Made by a program: the position numbers and the translations under genes | Part shown: piece by piece, positions 25,102-36,032 of the stretch | How the letters are laid out: every line of letters starts with the position of its first letter | Numbering within the stretch: the stretch's first letter is position 1 | Assembly (NCBI GenBank): GCA_907163375.1 | Contig: CAJQUW010003051.1 | Coordinates: 92,614 to 156,613 of the forward strand | Reading direction: 5' to 3' | Length of the DNA: 64,000 bases | From: Prostheceraeus crozeri | Taxonomy: Eukaryota > Platyhelminthes > Polycladida > Euryleptidae | The notes under the pieces: model-generated | Seen by the model: only the letters and a program-made list of their open reading frames with translations | The model's database searches: none | What the model was told of the DNA's origin: nothing

Positions 25102-25218
25102 GGCTCTCTTAAGGGCCATCTAGGGGCAAGACATGATAGAACCTCCACGCGCTTTGCCCTGGGCAGTCTTCGGACTGGCGAATACTATCATTAAGTTGAA
25201 TCTGCTATCAGTCAACTT
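25102..25218 (+). repeat. Hairpin cassette, copy 1
   Basis: Four consecutive hairpins: ggctct-ctta-agggcc (25102-25117), which fits the histone 3' stem-loop pattern except the first loop base; ggcaa...ttgcc (arms near 25132 and 25155); cagtc-ttcg-gactg (25164-25177), a UUCG tetraloop; and aagttga...tcaactt (ending 25218). The same order occurs in two more copies. Confidence 0.75.
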
Positions 25219-25242
25219 GAACGTTGCGTCGCGTTAGAGGGG

Positions 25243-25250
25243 TATATAAA
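25243..25250 (+). promoter_or_regulatory. TATA box (tatataaa)
   Basis: It lies 39 nt before the ATG at 25282, leaving a leader of only about 10 nt if transcription starts about 30 nt downstream. Confidence 0.65.
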
Positions 25251-25281
25251 CCACTACCTCTCATTTCATTTCATTTCAATC

Positions 25282-25392
25282 ATGCAGACGCCGAACAGTC
25301 AAGTCAGCTCTCCTCGCGGACCGCAGTTAAGGCCGCGAAATTTATTTGAGGAGTTTGTCAGGCTAGAGGAGCAAGACCAGAATAGTTTTTAA
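25282..25392 (+). CDS. Small ORF, unknown function
   Basis: 36 codons starting MQTPNSQVSSPRGPQ, from the first ATG after a strong TATA box. Protein-like sequence continues in another frame (ATAVNPTEWRYIHFLASV) up to about 25550, so the gene may be broken, spliced or misread here. The hairpin cassette at 25588 follows. I do not recognise the product. Its position between a TATA box and the shared 3' cassette is the main support. Confidence 0.4.
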   Translation: MQTPNSQVSSPRGPQLRPRNLFEEFVRLEEQDQNSF

Positions 25393-25587
25393 ATCAAATC
25401 TTGCTCTGGATTGGCAATCCGATGACAGCAACTGCTGTCAATCCAACGGAATGGCGCTACATTCACTTTTTAGCCAGTGTACCAGTTAGTGTGGGAAGTC
25501 GACAGTGCTACCAAAGAGAGAGTCAAAGACTCTCTCAGCAGAATTGGTAGGGTGCTAAGATGACGTTACTCCGAGAACGAACCATTC

Positions 25588-25704
25588 GGCTCTCTTAAGG
25601 GCCACCATGGGGCAAGACATGATAGAACCTCCACGCGGTTTGCCCTGGGCAGTCTTCGGACTGGCGAATACTATCATTAAGTTGAATCTGCTATCAGTCA
25701 ACTT
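25588..25704 (+). repeat. Hairpin cassette, copy 2
   Basis: Same four hairpins as copy 1: histone-like loop 25588-25603, UUCG hairpin 25650-25663, last stem ending 25704. It is followed by a short motif cagtcgattgctatccc that recurs at about 26972 and 27175. Confidence 0.75.
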
Positions 25705-25776
25705 GAACATTATGCAGTCGATTGCTATCCCTGAAGCATTCTGCTTCGCTGTTGAGCAATTCATTGTTGAAAACCT

Positions 25777-25783
25777 TATATAT
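25777..25783 (+). promoter_or_regulatory. TATA box (tatatat)
   Basis: It lies 50 nt before the ATG at 25827, giving a leader of about 20 nt. Confidence 0.55.
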
Positions 25784-25826
25784 GCCAGAAGATTGTAGCG
25801 CCTTCTTCATTCAATTTCAAGGCACG

Positions 25827-26027
25827 ATGGAAGCGACATCTGCCAACAGCATTCCCGTCTTCATCGGTGAAGACAACGCCATTCCCGAGTTCGTCATCCT
25901 CGACGAGTGGGCTGAAGAGGATGAGAAGAAGGGGAAGATTAAGAAGATCGTTTGGACGGATGAGGTGATGGACTCCGAATACCACTTCGCATCCGACAAG
26001 GTGCCAGATGCACCAGCACGACTTTAG
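25827..26027 (+). CDS. Small acidic protein, unknown
   Basis: A 66-aa open frame (MEATSANSIPVFIGEDNAIP start) rich in Asp/Glu, with a central EEDEKKGKIKK patch. The ATG is the first after a TATA box 50 nt upstream, and the stop lies about 100 nt before a third hairpin cassette (26126), a layout very like a histone-type transcription unit. No signal peptide or membrane segment. I do not recognise the family. A longer upstream frame from 25722 is less likely because it crosses the TATA box. Confidence 0.5.
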   Translation: MEATSANSIPVFIGEDNAIPEFVILDEWAEEDEKKGKIKKIVWTDEVMDSEYHFASDKVPDAPARL

Positions 26028-26125
26028 GCGGTATAGGGTCTATGACAACCTACACCGTCATACCCATCGACTATTCCAGCCAATAGTCAACTTAATTGAC
26101 ACCATTGACACCGAGAACGAACATC

Positions 26126-26586
26126 GGCTCTCTTAAGGGCCACAACCACTTCCAGCATCGATCTCCGTTTAACCCATCCCTAATCCCAACCACCCTTACC
26201 TTACCTTAACCAACACAATCACTTACCTCAGAACACCACACCAACAAAACAATCCTACAACCAACTAACCACACACACCATTCACAACCCCTTTACACTA
26301 CAAAAACATCAGACCAAACTACAATCAGCACATATACACCCACACCAAACCCCCCACCACACCAATCACTACAACAAACACTAATTCTAGAGCACACACC
26401 CCAAACAAAAAATCGGCAATCACACATATCAAAACACACACGCACCACCACACCCCAACCCTCCACTCCAAAACCATGGGGCAAGAACATGATAGAACCT
26501 CCTACGCGGTTTGCCTCTGGGGCATAGCAGTCTTCAGGGACTGGCGAATACTTATCATTAAGTTGAATCTGCTATCCAGTCAACTT
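26126..26586 (+). repeat. Hairpin cassette, copy 3, split by an insert
   Basis: The histone-like hairpin is at 26126-26141. The remaining three hairpins resume at about 26476 and end at 26586. Between them lie about 330 bp of G-poor, C/A-rich DNA (26143-26475) absent from copies 1 and 2. The second part is more diverged. Confidence 0.7.
26143..26475. repeat. G-poor C/A-rich insert
   Basis: Runs of cca, aca and acc with very few G; simple-sequence-like. It separates two parts of the third cassette. No gene; the frame on the minus strand follows from composition. Confidence 0.6.
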
Positions 26587-26599
26587 GAACGTTGCAAAT

Positions 26600-26940
26600 G
26601 ACAGTTCGGTTGTTAATACTTCCTTTCGACGGGCGTTCCTGTTAAAGGTGCGGCGGTGTTGAAACACGTAGCTATGTATACCGCAAGGGACATTCGGCAA
26701 TGGTCAATCTTGTTAAACCTCTCTGCGTCATGTTTGCAAGTGATTGCCTCTGTCTCAACGTAGTATGCATTCGCGCCAGGGCGACATTTAGCCAACTGTC
26801 GAAGGTTGCCTAAAACTTTCCATTGCATACGTTATGAGAACAATGAGTTCTACCTGTCTCTATCAATGAGACGAATTGATGAATGGAATGAAATGGGAGG
26901 ACACTCACGCGCCACACGCAACATAACACACTTCTCTCTT
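26600..26940. other. No recognised gene
   Basis: A 71-codon minus-strand frame (26613-26828) lacks motifs. I see nothing else. Confidence 0.35.
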
Positions 26941-27350
26941 CCGTAGTCTAACAAGCTCTTTACACATGGATCGCAGTCGATTGCTATCCCAGAATCATGT
27001 AAGCTATCTTAATTTTATTTGACACTATTTTATATACCATCATCGTCCATATGAAATGTTTTAAGATTTACAAGCTAGACTAAGCGTGCTACTATTTCCA
27101 AATGAAAAAGTATACATGGTTAAATCATCCACTTAAGCCCATCCGTAGTCTAACAAGCTCTTTACACATGGATCGCAGTCGATTGCTATCCCTGTATCAG
27201 AAGTGTAAGCTATCTTAATTTATTTGACACTATTTTCATCTACCATTCATCGTCCATATGAAATGTTTTAAGGATTTACATGTTAGACTAAGCGTGCTAC
27301 TATTTCCAAATGAAAATGTATTACATGGTTAAATCATCCACTGAAGCCCC
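26941..27350. repeat. Tandem duplication, 2 x about 202-208 bp
   Basis: 26941-27142 and 27143-27350 are near-identical, both beginning ccgtagtctaacaagctc and each containing the motif cagtcgattgctatccc seen after hairpin cassette 2. Confidence 0.9.
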
Positions 27351-27401
27351 ATTCAAGTAAGTCAGTATGAAAGCAACAGATACATACGAAATAAAAATTT
27401 A

Positions 27402-27653
27402 TTATGGCATGTATTTCAAAAGGTCTTCATCGTCAATATCGTCCCAGAGTCTGGCTTCACATAGATAACAAAAACAGTTCAGTTGCTTTAATCGTTCTTC
27501 CACTGCGAGCCTCACTCTGTCAATATACTCCCACTCCTCAATAGTTCGTGGCTGGGAGTTAGGGGTGTACCACTCCCATAATTGGTGGAGGAATTTCGTG
27601 CTGGTGATCTCCATCACATCGTCAGTATCGTACTGGAGATACTTCCAGCTCAC
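27402..27653 (-). CDS. Acidic ORF, unknown
   Basis: An 83-aa frame (MSWKYLQYDTDDVMEI start) with acidic and aromatic residues, a CFCYLC cysteine pair and an acidic C-terminus (DDIDDEDLL). Protein-like sequence extends upstream of this ATG, so the true start is unclear. An AATAAA (minus strand) lies just after the stop, near 27388-27393. Family not recognised. It lies beside a CCAAT/TATA promoter facing the other way. Confidence 0.45.
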   Translation of the reverse strand: MSWKYLQYDTDDVMEITSTKFLHQLWEWYTPNSQPRTIEEWEYIDRVRLAVEERLKQLNCFCYLCEARLWDDIDDEDLLKYMP

Positions 27654-27851
27654 GCCTGTTAAGTCGGGACACTCCTTCTCACATACACTCTCTTCGTTGT
27701 CCGCTGGTCTAATAACACCTTCTCTACCTTCGTTGCCCAGCGTTTGGTGTTGAGGATGGAGGAAGGATGAATTTTGTGTTTGGTGTTGTCGGAGGGCTTG
27801 TCATGTTGACTGTGAATAATAACTTTGAAATGTTTTCTAATTCTTAAGCAA

Positions 27852-28059
27852 CCAATCAGAATGAACAGCCAATGAATGATGAATATGAAAGTATATATGT
27901 AAAGTGACATTCGTGTCATTTCACTCTGTCTTTGTGACATATAAGTGAAGTGTTCTCTGACGAATTCTATATTTGAGGCGTACAAGTAACACTGCTCTCT
28001 CGTGAAGTCTCTATCTTGTTGAAGATATCAACCTTAAAACTCGATTTCGTTTTGAAATG
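27852..28059 (+). promoter_or_regulatory. Promoter with two CCAAT boxes, TATA, and ATG at a splice donor
   Basis: CCAAT at 27852-27856 and 27869-27873, TATA-like tatatat at 27892-27898, then an ATG at 28057-28059 directly followed by gtaagt. This order (CCAAT, CCAAT, TATA, leader, ATG|GT) is the same as in front of the first gene of both Polinton copies (45052-44902 minus; 53634-53776 plus). Confidence 0.5.
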
Positions 28060-28069
28060 GTAAGTTGAA

Positions 28070-31000
28070 AAATTTTCTTCACTCATCTCCGTCAAACCCC
28101 GGGGTGTTGTGGTTAAATAGCATCTTCCTCAATTTACCATCAAACTTCGATCACCAACTCGCCCTCCCTTCTCGAGGAAAAGTTTAGAGTCGTTCGAGTC
28201 AAGGTGTAGGTTGTAACAATATACATGAGGACTTGAACAGAGATGATAGAATGAATTTATCTTTCAGGTGATGTGAGTTCCAGCTCAGGACTCTACGCGA
28301 CAAGGCAACGAGTGGAATGTTGCCGGGGGGGGGGGGGGGGGGGGACTGCGGACATATGTTACAAGGAAGCACAGTCTCCTTCGACTACATCAAACAACGT
28401 GGGTGTCAACGCAAAGCGCGGCGTCAATCTCCGGAGGTGAAGTTGATTCTGACGATGAACATCTCTTCTTGCGATTTGTGCCTCTTTCTTTTGATAGTCA
28501 CTTTCTGCGATCTTCGCACAGTGACTTCAACACACGCTGAAATGATCACTACACCACTGGTACCTCTACCATCTCCCACATTAAGGTTTCACATAATAAT
28601 TTAGTAGCGATCTCTGCTTGGAGTCCAAGACTCAAATAGTAGATTTTCTGAGGGCTCCTTCAAAATTCTAACTTTATCGGAAGCGCTCTTAAACAATTTA
28701 GACAACTTTTGAATGAGGCGCTCATCTACCTGTAAACTAAAATATATTAAGTTAGATTTTCAAAGGGTCAAGTGTCGGAGAGATACAGTTTCCTGTTCCT
28801 TCTCTTCCGCACCGAAGTGGTATTTAGACTGCGGAAGTCTTGGCTAAATTTTCACATTCAATGTTTAAAATAAAATGTAGATAAAATTCAATCATCGCGA
28901 CAAGGGCTATCATTTTTCTGATGGTGTGGACACTGCCATATTCAAATTCACTATTAGAATGTCATTGCAGCCTCGATGGGTACATTTAAATCTACACAAA
29001 CGTCGTTGTTTAATAAGAAAGCTGTCATCAATGTCGAATTGTTAAATGACAGTGTGTTTCTAATTTGCAAGTCCTATCCATCCTTCACTATAATGAATAT
29101 CAACGCGAATCGAAATCATACCTATAGCTATAGACAGTTGGGGATGAACTAGCTTTGAAGGTTGTGTAGTAACAACATGAAAAATCAAAGATGTGAAACG
29201 TTCCGAAAAAATCACCATACTAAGATTCAAAATTGTCGTTCACGTGTGGTGGAAGGTGGTTGGTTGAAGGGTGCCCGCTATAATTCACGTTCTATTTGTT
29301 ATGATCGTGTAGTCAACCTCTTATTAGTAACACAAGATGATTAGCGAGGAAGATGGCACTACTTGGTGTTCCCAAAATCTCTGCTTGTACACTCACTTGG
29401 GGCACTCTAAAGAGCGTGACATTTGTGTGTGTGTGTGACCCGCTGCATCGCTCCTTATCGAGTAAAGATAAATTGAAACTCACTATGAATAGGTGCAAGC
29501 GAGGTAAATTAAAAGGGAAACGCAGGCCCAAGATAAAATAATTTTCACACATAGAGGATAATGGTTGACGAATTATTTAAGTCCCCTGCGTGTACATTTA
29601 CGCAGACATAGAATGCTACTTTGTTGATGACGCATCCACAAGCCAGCAGCCATATCCTGCTACTGAAGCGTATGCATGACCACTTTAGGAATAGACAAAC
29701 AAATTGCATACTTGCAAGGTGAAAGATATGCATTTCAAAGATTTTCTACAGATTTTTCGAATAAAGGCTGCCTATATGTTCAGACAGATCATATGATTCC
29801 AAATCTGCAAGGCCGTTAAAAGTCACTACATATTGTCAAGATGAATGACAAAACAAAAAATTGAAAAGTACTGCACATCCAGTGTCCTACACTAATGTTT
29901 CATAAAAACGTTTTGATGACGATAAATTAAGAAAAGTTGAGTGATCATGATCACCATCATGGTAATTTTAGAATCGCACTTTTCTGCTTCCAAAATGTAA
30001 CTTTTCACTTAATTGGTGTACACGTTCGTGTACTATCCCGTCATTTTTCATAAACTTTTAAGGGCTTCTATGACAGTAGAGGCTCATAAAAGGAGGAGTT
30101 TTTGATTGCAGCCAGATGAATATCGTTGGCAGTTTAATTGTAATGCACAACTACGATTGAGAAAAATTCATGGCGAATTGGAACATAGCAAAAGTACCAG
30201 TAGATAAAACTAAGGGAATAAATAAGATCAAAGTACTTTCTGTCCGAAATAAAATTTTTATGATTCATTACCTCCAATTCATAGTTCAGGCGTCACTGTC
30301 TTAAGTCTCATGCGTCAGTCGAAATCTCAAAGTTATCTTGATTCCCCATAGTTCAAGACTTGATTGAAGAAACTATCTTTTATACCAGATAACTTAAACG
30401 GTTTATGGAAATTAATCCACTCGCAGAAGTATGAGTCTTATGTCCTTATGTGCGTATTTGTAGTGTCAAGTATGTCTAAAAACTAAATGAAACATACCTC
30501 TTTCCTTTCCACTTGACAAATGTTTCACAAAACGATGTTTGATTCGGTACGTCCAAGGATTGTCCTGGGTAGGAAGGTATTTATGGAATCCATGCTCAGG
30601 AAAGTGCTGTAAATGGGTTAAAATTTGATTGTAAAACGTTTTGGTTGTATGAATTATTGAGTTCGCACCTTTATCTTAGCGAATTAAGAATGTCATTGTG
30701 CTGTTTGCCTTGGGGTATTGATGTCAATTCAGAGAAGATTTTCGGAAACGGTAGGTGGCTGGATAAGCAAGTAATTAGTACAAATTAAGATTCCTGTCCC
30801 ACATTGACAGTCTTACCATGTCACCATGTACCTTTAATATGATCAGCCTGATATGAAATGACTGGGTTGAGACTTACATTGTCACGAGATGATAAGCTCT
30901 CTTACCTAATTGACCCGTGAGAGTGGTAATAATATTATTTGAGGCGCGGACTCTTGTAAATAATATTTCGCGGTCATGGTCTTCACATTTGTAGAGATTT

Positions 31001-31160
31001 GTTATTAAAACATCACGATATTGTTTAGATAAATCTTTTGCATAGAAACGAGGTAGGTGCATGGAGTCTATAACTCCGTATTTCCTAAAAGTACGTACTG
31101 ATAGATGACCAAGAAATAATTTATTTAGAACATGGTCATGAGTATCCTACTGTGCTCGAA
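28070..31160. other. 3.1 kb without firm gene
   Basis: Short frames only. A candidate acceptor (tctttcag) is at 28260-28268 and a run of 20 G at 28325-28344. If the promoter at 27.9 kb is real, its gene should cross this region, but I cannot trace it. Confidence 0.35.
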
Positions 31161-31164
31161 ATAT

Positions 31165-32240
31165 CCCACTATATCGTCATTCCGAGTTTAGTTGGTTAAA
31201 TCAAGATGAGCTTGAGTATTACTCCAACCCTTCAAACATACTGAAGATTCCAGATGAAGGTGATTGGGGATATTATTTTGAAGTGGTTTTGATTTATCCA
31301 AATAGCATTAAAAATAAAACTGCTGATTTCCCACTCGCACCTGAATCTGGTGAAGTGACTGAAGATATGTTTTCACCATTCATGTCACAAATTTCATAAT
31401 AACTTAATAGAGTGTGGACAGCCAGCAGGTACAAACCATGCCGCAAACTTTTACTGCACCCAAGTATGATGCAAAGAAAAATTAATTCGTCGTACACTTC
31501 TGCATATTAAAATTCTATTTAGAAATGGGCATGCTTCTAAAGTCAGTTCACCGCATTATCAAATTTAGACAGAAAGCCTTCCTCAAACCCTACATAGATA
31601 GTAACAGTCAAAAACGTGCACTCGCCAAAAATAATTTTGAAAGGATTTTTATAAATAGCAAAGAATAACATAGTCTATTCATGAGTAAAGGAAGAGACCA
31701 TGGAGGATGTCTAGAAAACGTGTTATAAGCCTGAACATTACAAACCTAGTCGTTGATGAACAAAAATAATCACACAAAGTTGATCCTCATTTAACACGCT
31801 GTCGTTTTTCTAGTTGATAGAGACATCAATCGATTGAGAGTGATCGTTGTAGGTGTTAAAATGATTAAATCAGAAGTTGAGTTGTGCAAACCCATCTATA
31901 TTGGGCAAGCCGTTTTAGATTATTCCAAGCTTGAAATGTATCAACTCTTCTACAAAATATTAAATCCATGCCCTCTCGTAAAAGAGGTTCGATTGCTGGG
32001 TGGTGATACAGATAGTTTCTTTTTAGGAATTACCACTCAAAAAGATTTAAATTTTAATGAAGTAGGTAAGTCATTAGAAAAATATTTTCGACACAATCTA
32101 ACTACAATCCCACTCATCAGCTCTATTCCATACAGAATAAAGCTCAAAAACTTGGTTGTTTTAAAGGAATTGAAACAGCAGGAAAAGGAAATAGCTATTG
32201 AAATGATTCTCTCCTCCGTCCTAAAATGTATTCCATGAAA
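31165..32240 (+). mobile_element. Fossil of protein-primed DNA polymerase B (Polinton/Maverick family)
   Basis: Several stretches read as family-B, protein-primed polymerase of the kind found in Polintons and related viruses: GYYFEVVLIYPNSI followed by DFPLAPESGEVT; then EMGMLLKSVHRIIKF, FLKPYIDSNSQKRALAKN; then KPIYIGQAVLDYSKLEMYQL; and the palm motif GGDTDSFFLGI near 32000. The pieces follow the normal order of the polymerase domain. The gene is broken in several places and incomplete; it is old or poorly preserved. It may be the polymerase end of Polinton copy A (same window side, 2.6 kb beyond the clear copy) or a separate insertion. Confidence 0.8.
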
Positions 32241-32244
32241 CTAA

Positions 32245-34825
32245 AATGAATGTGCAGATTTAGTTATTAAGCGTGCTAAAGGTATATCAAAAAATCCATT
32301 GTTCATAAAATGAAAAACATCGGTCTATAAGAAGGCCTATAAAAATAAAACTATAACGTTTGTCACTCTGCGCACAATCTTATAAAATCTCCAAGTTCAT
32401 ACTGTGAAAACGTAACGCGTTTCAAGACAGCGAAGCACCTTTCAGCATGGGCGGATAAGAGGTTGGTGTTGTTGGATAGGAACATAATAACACCAGTCTG
32501 TCTTCCATGAGAGGATGAGACATGAGACAATAAAACATACCTCACACCCAAAAGATATAAAATCTCACGCCTCGCTACCACATTTCAGGATGTATGTATT
32601 GACATAATCATACTTTGTGCTCGTGTTATTTTGAACTCAGTGTTTTGTTCTTTGGTTTTTGTAGATTATACATGGTTGTTGTATTTTACGCGTATCGCAT
32701 GAGTGATCGTTTCTTTCCTTGTGAATATATGTGCCTACAGTCAGCGCCATTCCCCCCTAGATCTGTGAACATAGACTTTTTCATTATTACTTTATTTTTA
32801 TTTTCAAAACTAAACCATATCCACTAATGACTTCACTTTGTTTTCCGAAACGACATAAAGTTTAGATGGGATTTAGCGTATCTTTCACATGGGTTATGCA
32901 CTCTTTGTAAAACCATTGGTAATTTTCAGATAGCAATAAGAGGGTATAGTTAAGTTTGACGGAACGGGGATGATAGGAAAAATATCCATGTCCCCCCCCC
33001 CCCCCATCAACATCTTCTCGACTTATTCCATATGAAGCGTCGTTTATCATTGAATGAAATCATAGCGTTCGTAAAAAATGTTATGTCCCCCCTTTTATTT
33101 TTTTTCTCCACCAACAGATAGGGAAGAAGATATCAAATCACTTTTGAATGTAAATGTGATGTTCGGTGTATATTATTCAAGTGTTCATTGGTTGTTTTCT
33201 TATACCAATCGCTATGCGCAGCAGTAAAACACAGTTTTGTATTCAAGCATTGAAAAAACCAAAGAGTTTTTTCAACATTTTTACTCTAATTGACATTGAG
33301 TGTCATCACCAGTTTCAAGAACAGACGCGTTGATTTTCATTGAAAACGGGGAAATTAAGGTGTTGTCTGTTACATCTATATTTACTTTTCATCACATGTC
33401 TTAACTTCCTGTAGTGGTTATATAAGGATTTTACAATCTCACGATTTGAAGATTTTCGCTAACTGTATGATATAGGACGAGGGGGGGGGGCGGCATTATA
33501 TTGTTAAGCAACACTTTAGATTCTTATAAACTGGTAAAATTGTCTTGATGCGATAACCATAGATGTCACCACCATTATTCATTACTGAATCTGCTTTAGT
33601 GTGATATTCATGGTGAGAAGATACACCATTTCGCTTCCAAATAGGGTGTATAATGTCTTACAGACAAATGGCGCAGGTTTTTGGAGAGAAAATAAATGTA
33701 AGTTTGTCATTATATTTCTGATAAATAAACAAATTATTTTTGTCCGCCATAATCTTCTCGCCATACTTCTTACACCACGTCTCAATCCATCGTTTTACTA
33801 ACTCAATAAGTGATAAAGGTTGAGCACCACGCTTTTTCCAAAATGATGCGTTCTTCGCATTCTTCAAACATTCGTCATCAAATATGGTAATTATATAATG
33901 AAATTTGTTGATTGATTTGATTATAAACTTTTTTAACATTTGCAGTAGCAGTTGCCGTTTAGTGTAGTCCATGGCCAAAACGAGCTGCGTGATTAGAATT
34001 CATTATCCAAAACCTCAGTGTAAGACCTTTAGTAAAAAAGAATGAAGCGAAGGAAACTGTTTTTCTACCAACTCCAATGATTAGATAGTTAATATAAGCT
34101 CTCTGATTTTTATTCTTCATGATGGAATGATTACCCCTATTGAATGCTCTTAATAATTATTCATTCCAAAATGGTTCATAAGAATCTTATTTTATTGAAT
34201 CCATTTCCATCAGTTCCATTTCCATCTGCTGTTAAATTGTATTTGGGGAAAAAACGGGAATGCATTATTCATCAGTATTCCATTCAATGGGTGGCGAGGA
34301 GGTCAATATCATTTCTTACAAATCATTTCGCATTCTGAATATTGCTATCATAGCAAATACTAGAAAAACGCCAAACCTCCCATTCCCCACCTTCTAAATG
34401 TAGAGGACGATTTAATTATACTCATTTGTTGATGGTTTTATTTTTTGGGAAATTATTCATTAGAAGCATTACTGGGCAAGTAGATTAGTAGAAACGTAGT
34501 CCCTATTTTCATTTCCCTCTGTGTGTCTCCAGTACAGTCCCAGTAGCCTGTGCTCAAATATAATTAGCATTTTCTTTTGCATTAAACTCTTCATTCGGGA
34601 ATTGGAGTGTGATACTTGTCACTGCATTTTATGAAAAGGAATTCTCGAACGAAACAGCATCGTCATATTTGGGCAAATATCAATTTGTGGGATGTAGTTT
34701 GATATCAGCTTTGTATTATGCATTTCCTCTTGAACGTAGATAGTTAAAATAACTGCAGCTTTTCTTGGCTGGTATGGTTTCATTGCTAAGCAATGGAGCT
34801 TCAACATTTCCCACACGTTACATCT
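32245..34825. other. 2.6 kb without recognised gene
   Basis: Contains C and G runs (14 C near 32992-33005, 10 G at 33481-33490). A minus-strand frame at 33658-33978 (106 aa, Lys/Phe/Ile-rich) is unassigned. It may belong to the virus-like element on the right. Confidence 0.35.
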
Positions 34826-35205
34826 TCTCCAATATTGGAAATATATCTGAAAATAGTTAATACGGGACGCGATAGCGACATGTCTGCACTAGCTTTGGTT
34901 ACAGTACACTTTAAAGATAAATTTTGATCAAAGGCCAAAAAGTCCATTAGAGTTATATCCCTAATTGTTCAATTCCTTTTCCACTTATAGTGAGAGACAA
35001 AAACACCGTCTTTTTTTCAGGAAAAATTTGAAATCTGTTGCTAATTAATATTCATTTTAATTAATCTACAACAAATTTAACCCGAAAGTATAATGCGAGG
35101 CTCAAAAACAACTCTTGTTTCAGTATAAGATACACCTAAAATGCTCTACACACTTCCTGTATAAACGATACGGCCCATCTCTGTATCAAAATTGATTTGA
35201 CCTTT

Positions 35206-36009
35206 TCACATGGGAAATGTTTGCATATCAAGATTTTCATGAACAGCTGCAGAACGATGTCGTAAGAACTGATGAAAATCTTTTGAACAAACTAATACTA
35301 GATCATCATCATTTAATTTGCTTATTGCAATATGATTAGATGATTTAATATAAGTCAATGTTGCCACTTGTTTACCATCAACTCGAAGGAGATAATTAAA
35401 TTTCTTCAATAATGTTTCAGGAGTCATGTTTGTCTTTCTTGGCTTAATCACAATCTTCTTCACCAACGTCTTCTCATTTCTTGGAATAAGATCTACATAA
35501 TAAGCTTCCTCTCGATATATTAACTGTTTATGACCACTTATGTGGTAATTAACGTTAAAATTATCATAGCTTGTTAAGGCGCTAGCGAGGTAACCTAAAT
35601 CATTTCTTAAACTTGGACTTAAACCAACAATCCAATCTTTCTCAACTACATGATGTACATAATTATAATCATCATTGTGCGGAGTAAATTGGACAATATG
35701 TTTACTCGCTTTATTCAAGAAATCATATATAAACTTTTTACATGATAAGAGATCTTTCTTTGGCCACTGTGGAATGTATACTCGGCACCCCTTTTCACAT
35801 TGATAAGCAGCTGTACGCCTCATATTAATAGTCATCACCTCATGATCAAAAGTATAGACACAGTTGCTATAAACAAGTTGAGTGACACCCACTTCCCAAT
35901 TCCCATTTAGCTGTTGTGCATGATCAATGGGAGTAGAAAAGAGTGCGGCTCGATTACTAGTAAATCTCTTTGTAGCCGCATTGCTAAGCAAAATATGATA
36001 AAACGACAT
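35206..36009 (-). CDS. Polinton minor capsid (penton-like) protein
   Basis: Begins MSFYHILLSNAATKRF and then has LNGNWEVGVTQLVYSN, the typical start of Polinton minor capsid proteins (short strand, basic patch, then an L-x-GxWEVGL-type strand). About 267 residues are open from this ATG. In the family it forms the capsid vertices as a single jelly-roll. It is read on the minus strand, diverging from the PC4-like gene with only 23 bp between the starts, so the two may share a promoter. An in-frame ATG seven codons upstream is possible; the chosen one fits the family N-terminus. Confidence 0.75.
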   Translation of the reverse strand: MSFYHILLSNAATKRFTSNRAALFSTPIDHAQQLNGNWEVGVTQLVYSNCVYTFDHEVMTINMRRTAAYQCEKGCRVYIPQWPKKDLLSCKKFIYDFLNKASKHIVQFTPHNDDYNYVHHVVEKDWIVGLSPSLRNDLGYLASALTSYDNFNVNYHISGHKQLIYREEAYYVDLIPRNEKTLVKKIVIKPRKTNMTPETLLKKFNYLLRVDGKQVATLTYIKSSNHIAISKLNDDDLVLVCSKDFHQFLRHRSAAVHENLDMQTFPM

Positions 36010-36032
36010 TTTTATATTGCTGATCTGCAACT

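Noticed and set aside
25102-25117. Histone gene cluster, suggested by the stem-loop
   Set aside because: No histone coding sequence is present near any of the three loops, and the first loop base departs from the consensus.
27659-27985. 108-codon minus-strand frame with a membrane-like segment
   Set aside because: It overlaps the CCAAT/TATA promoter region on the other strand and has no motif; too weak to call.
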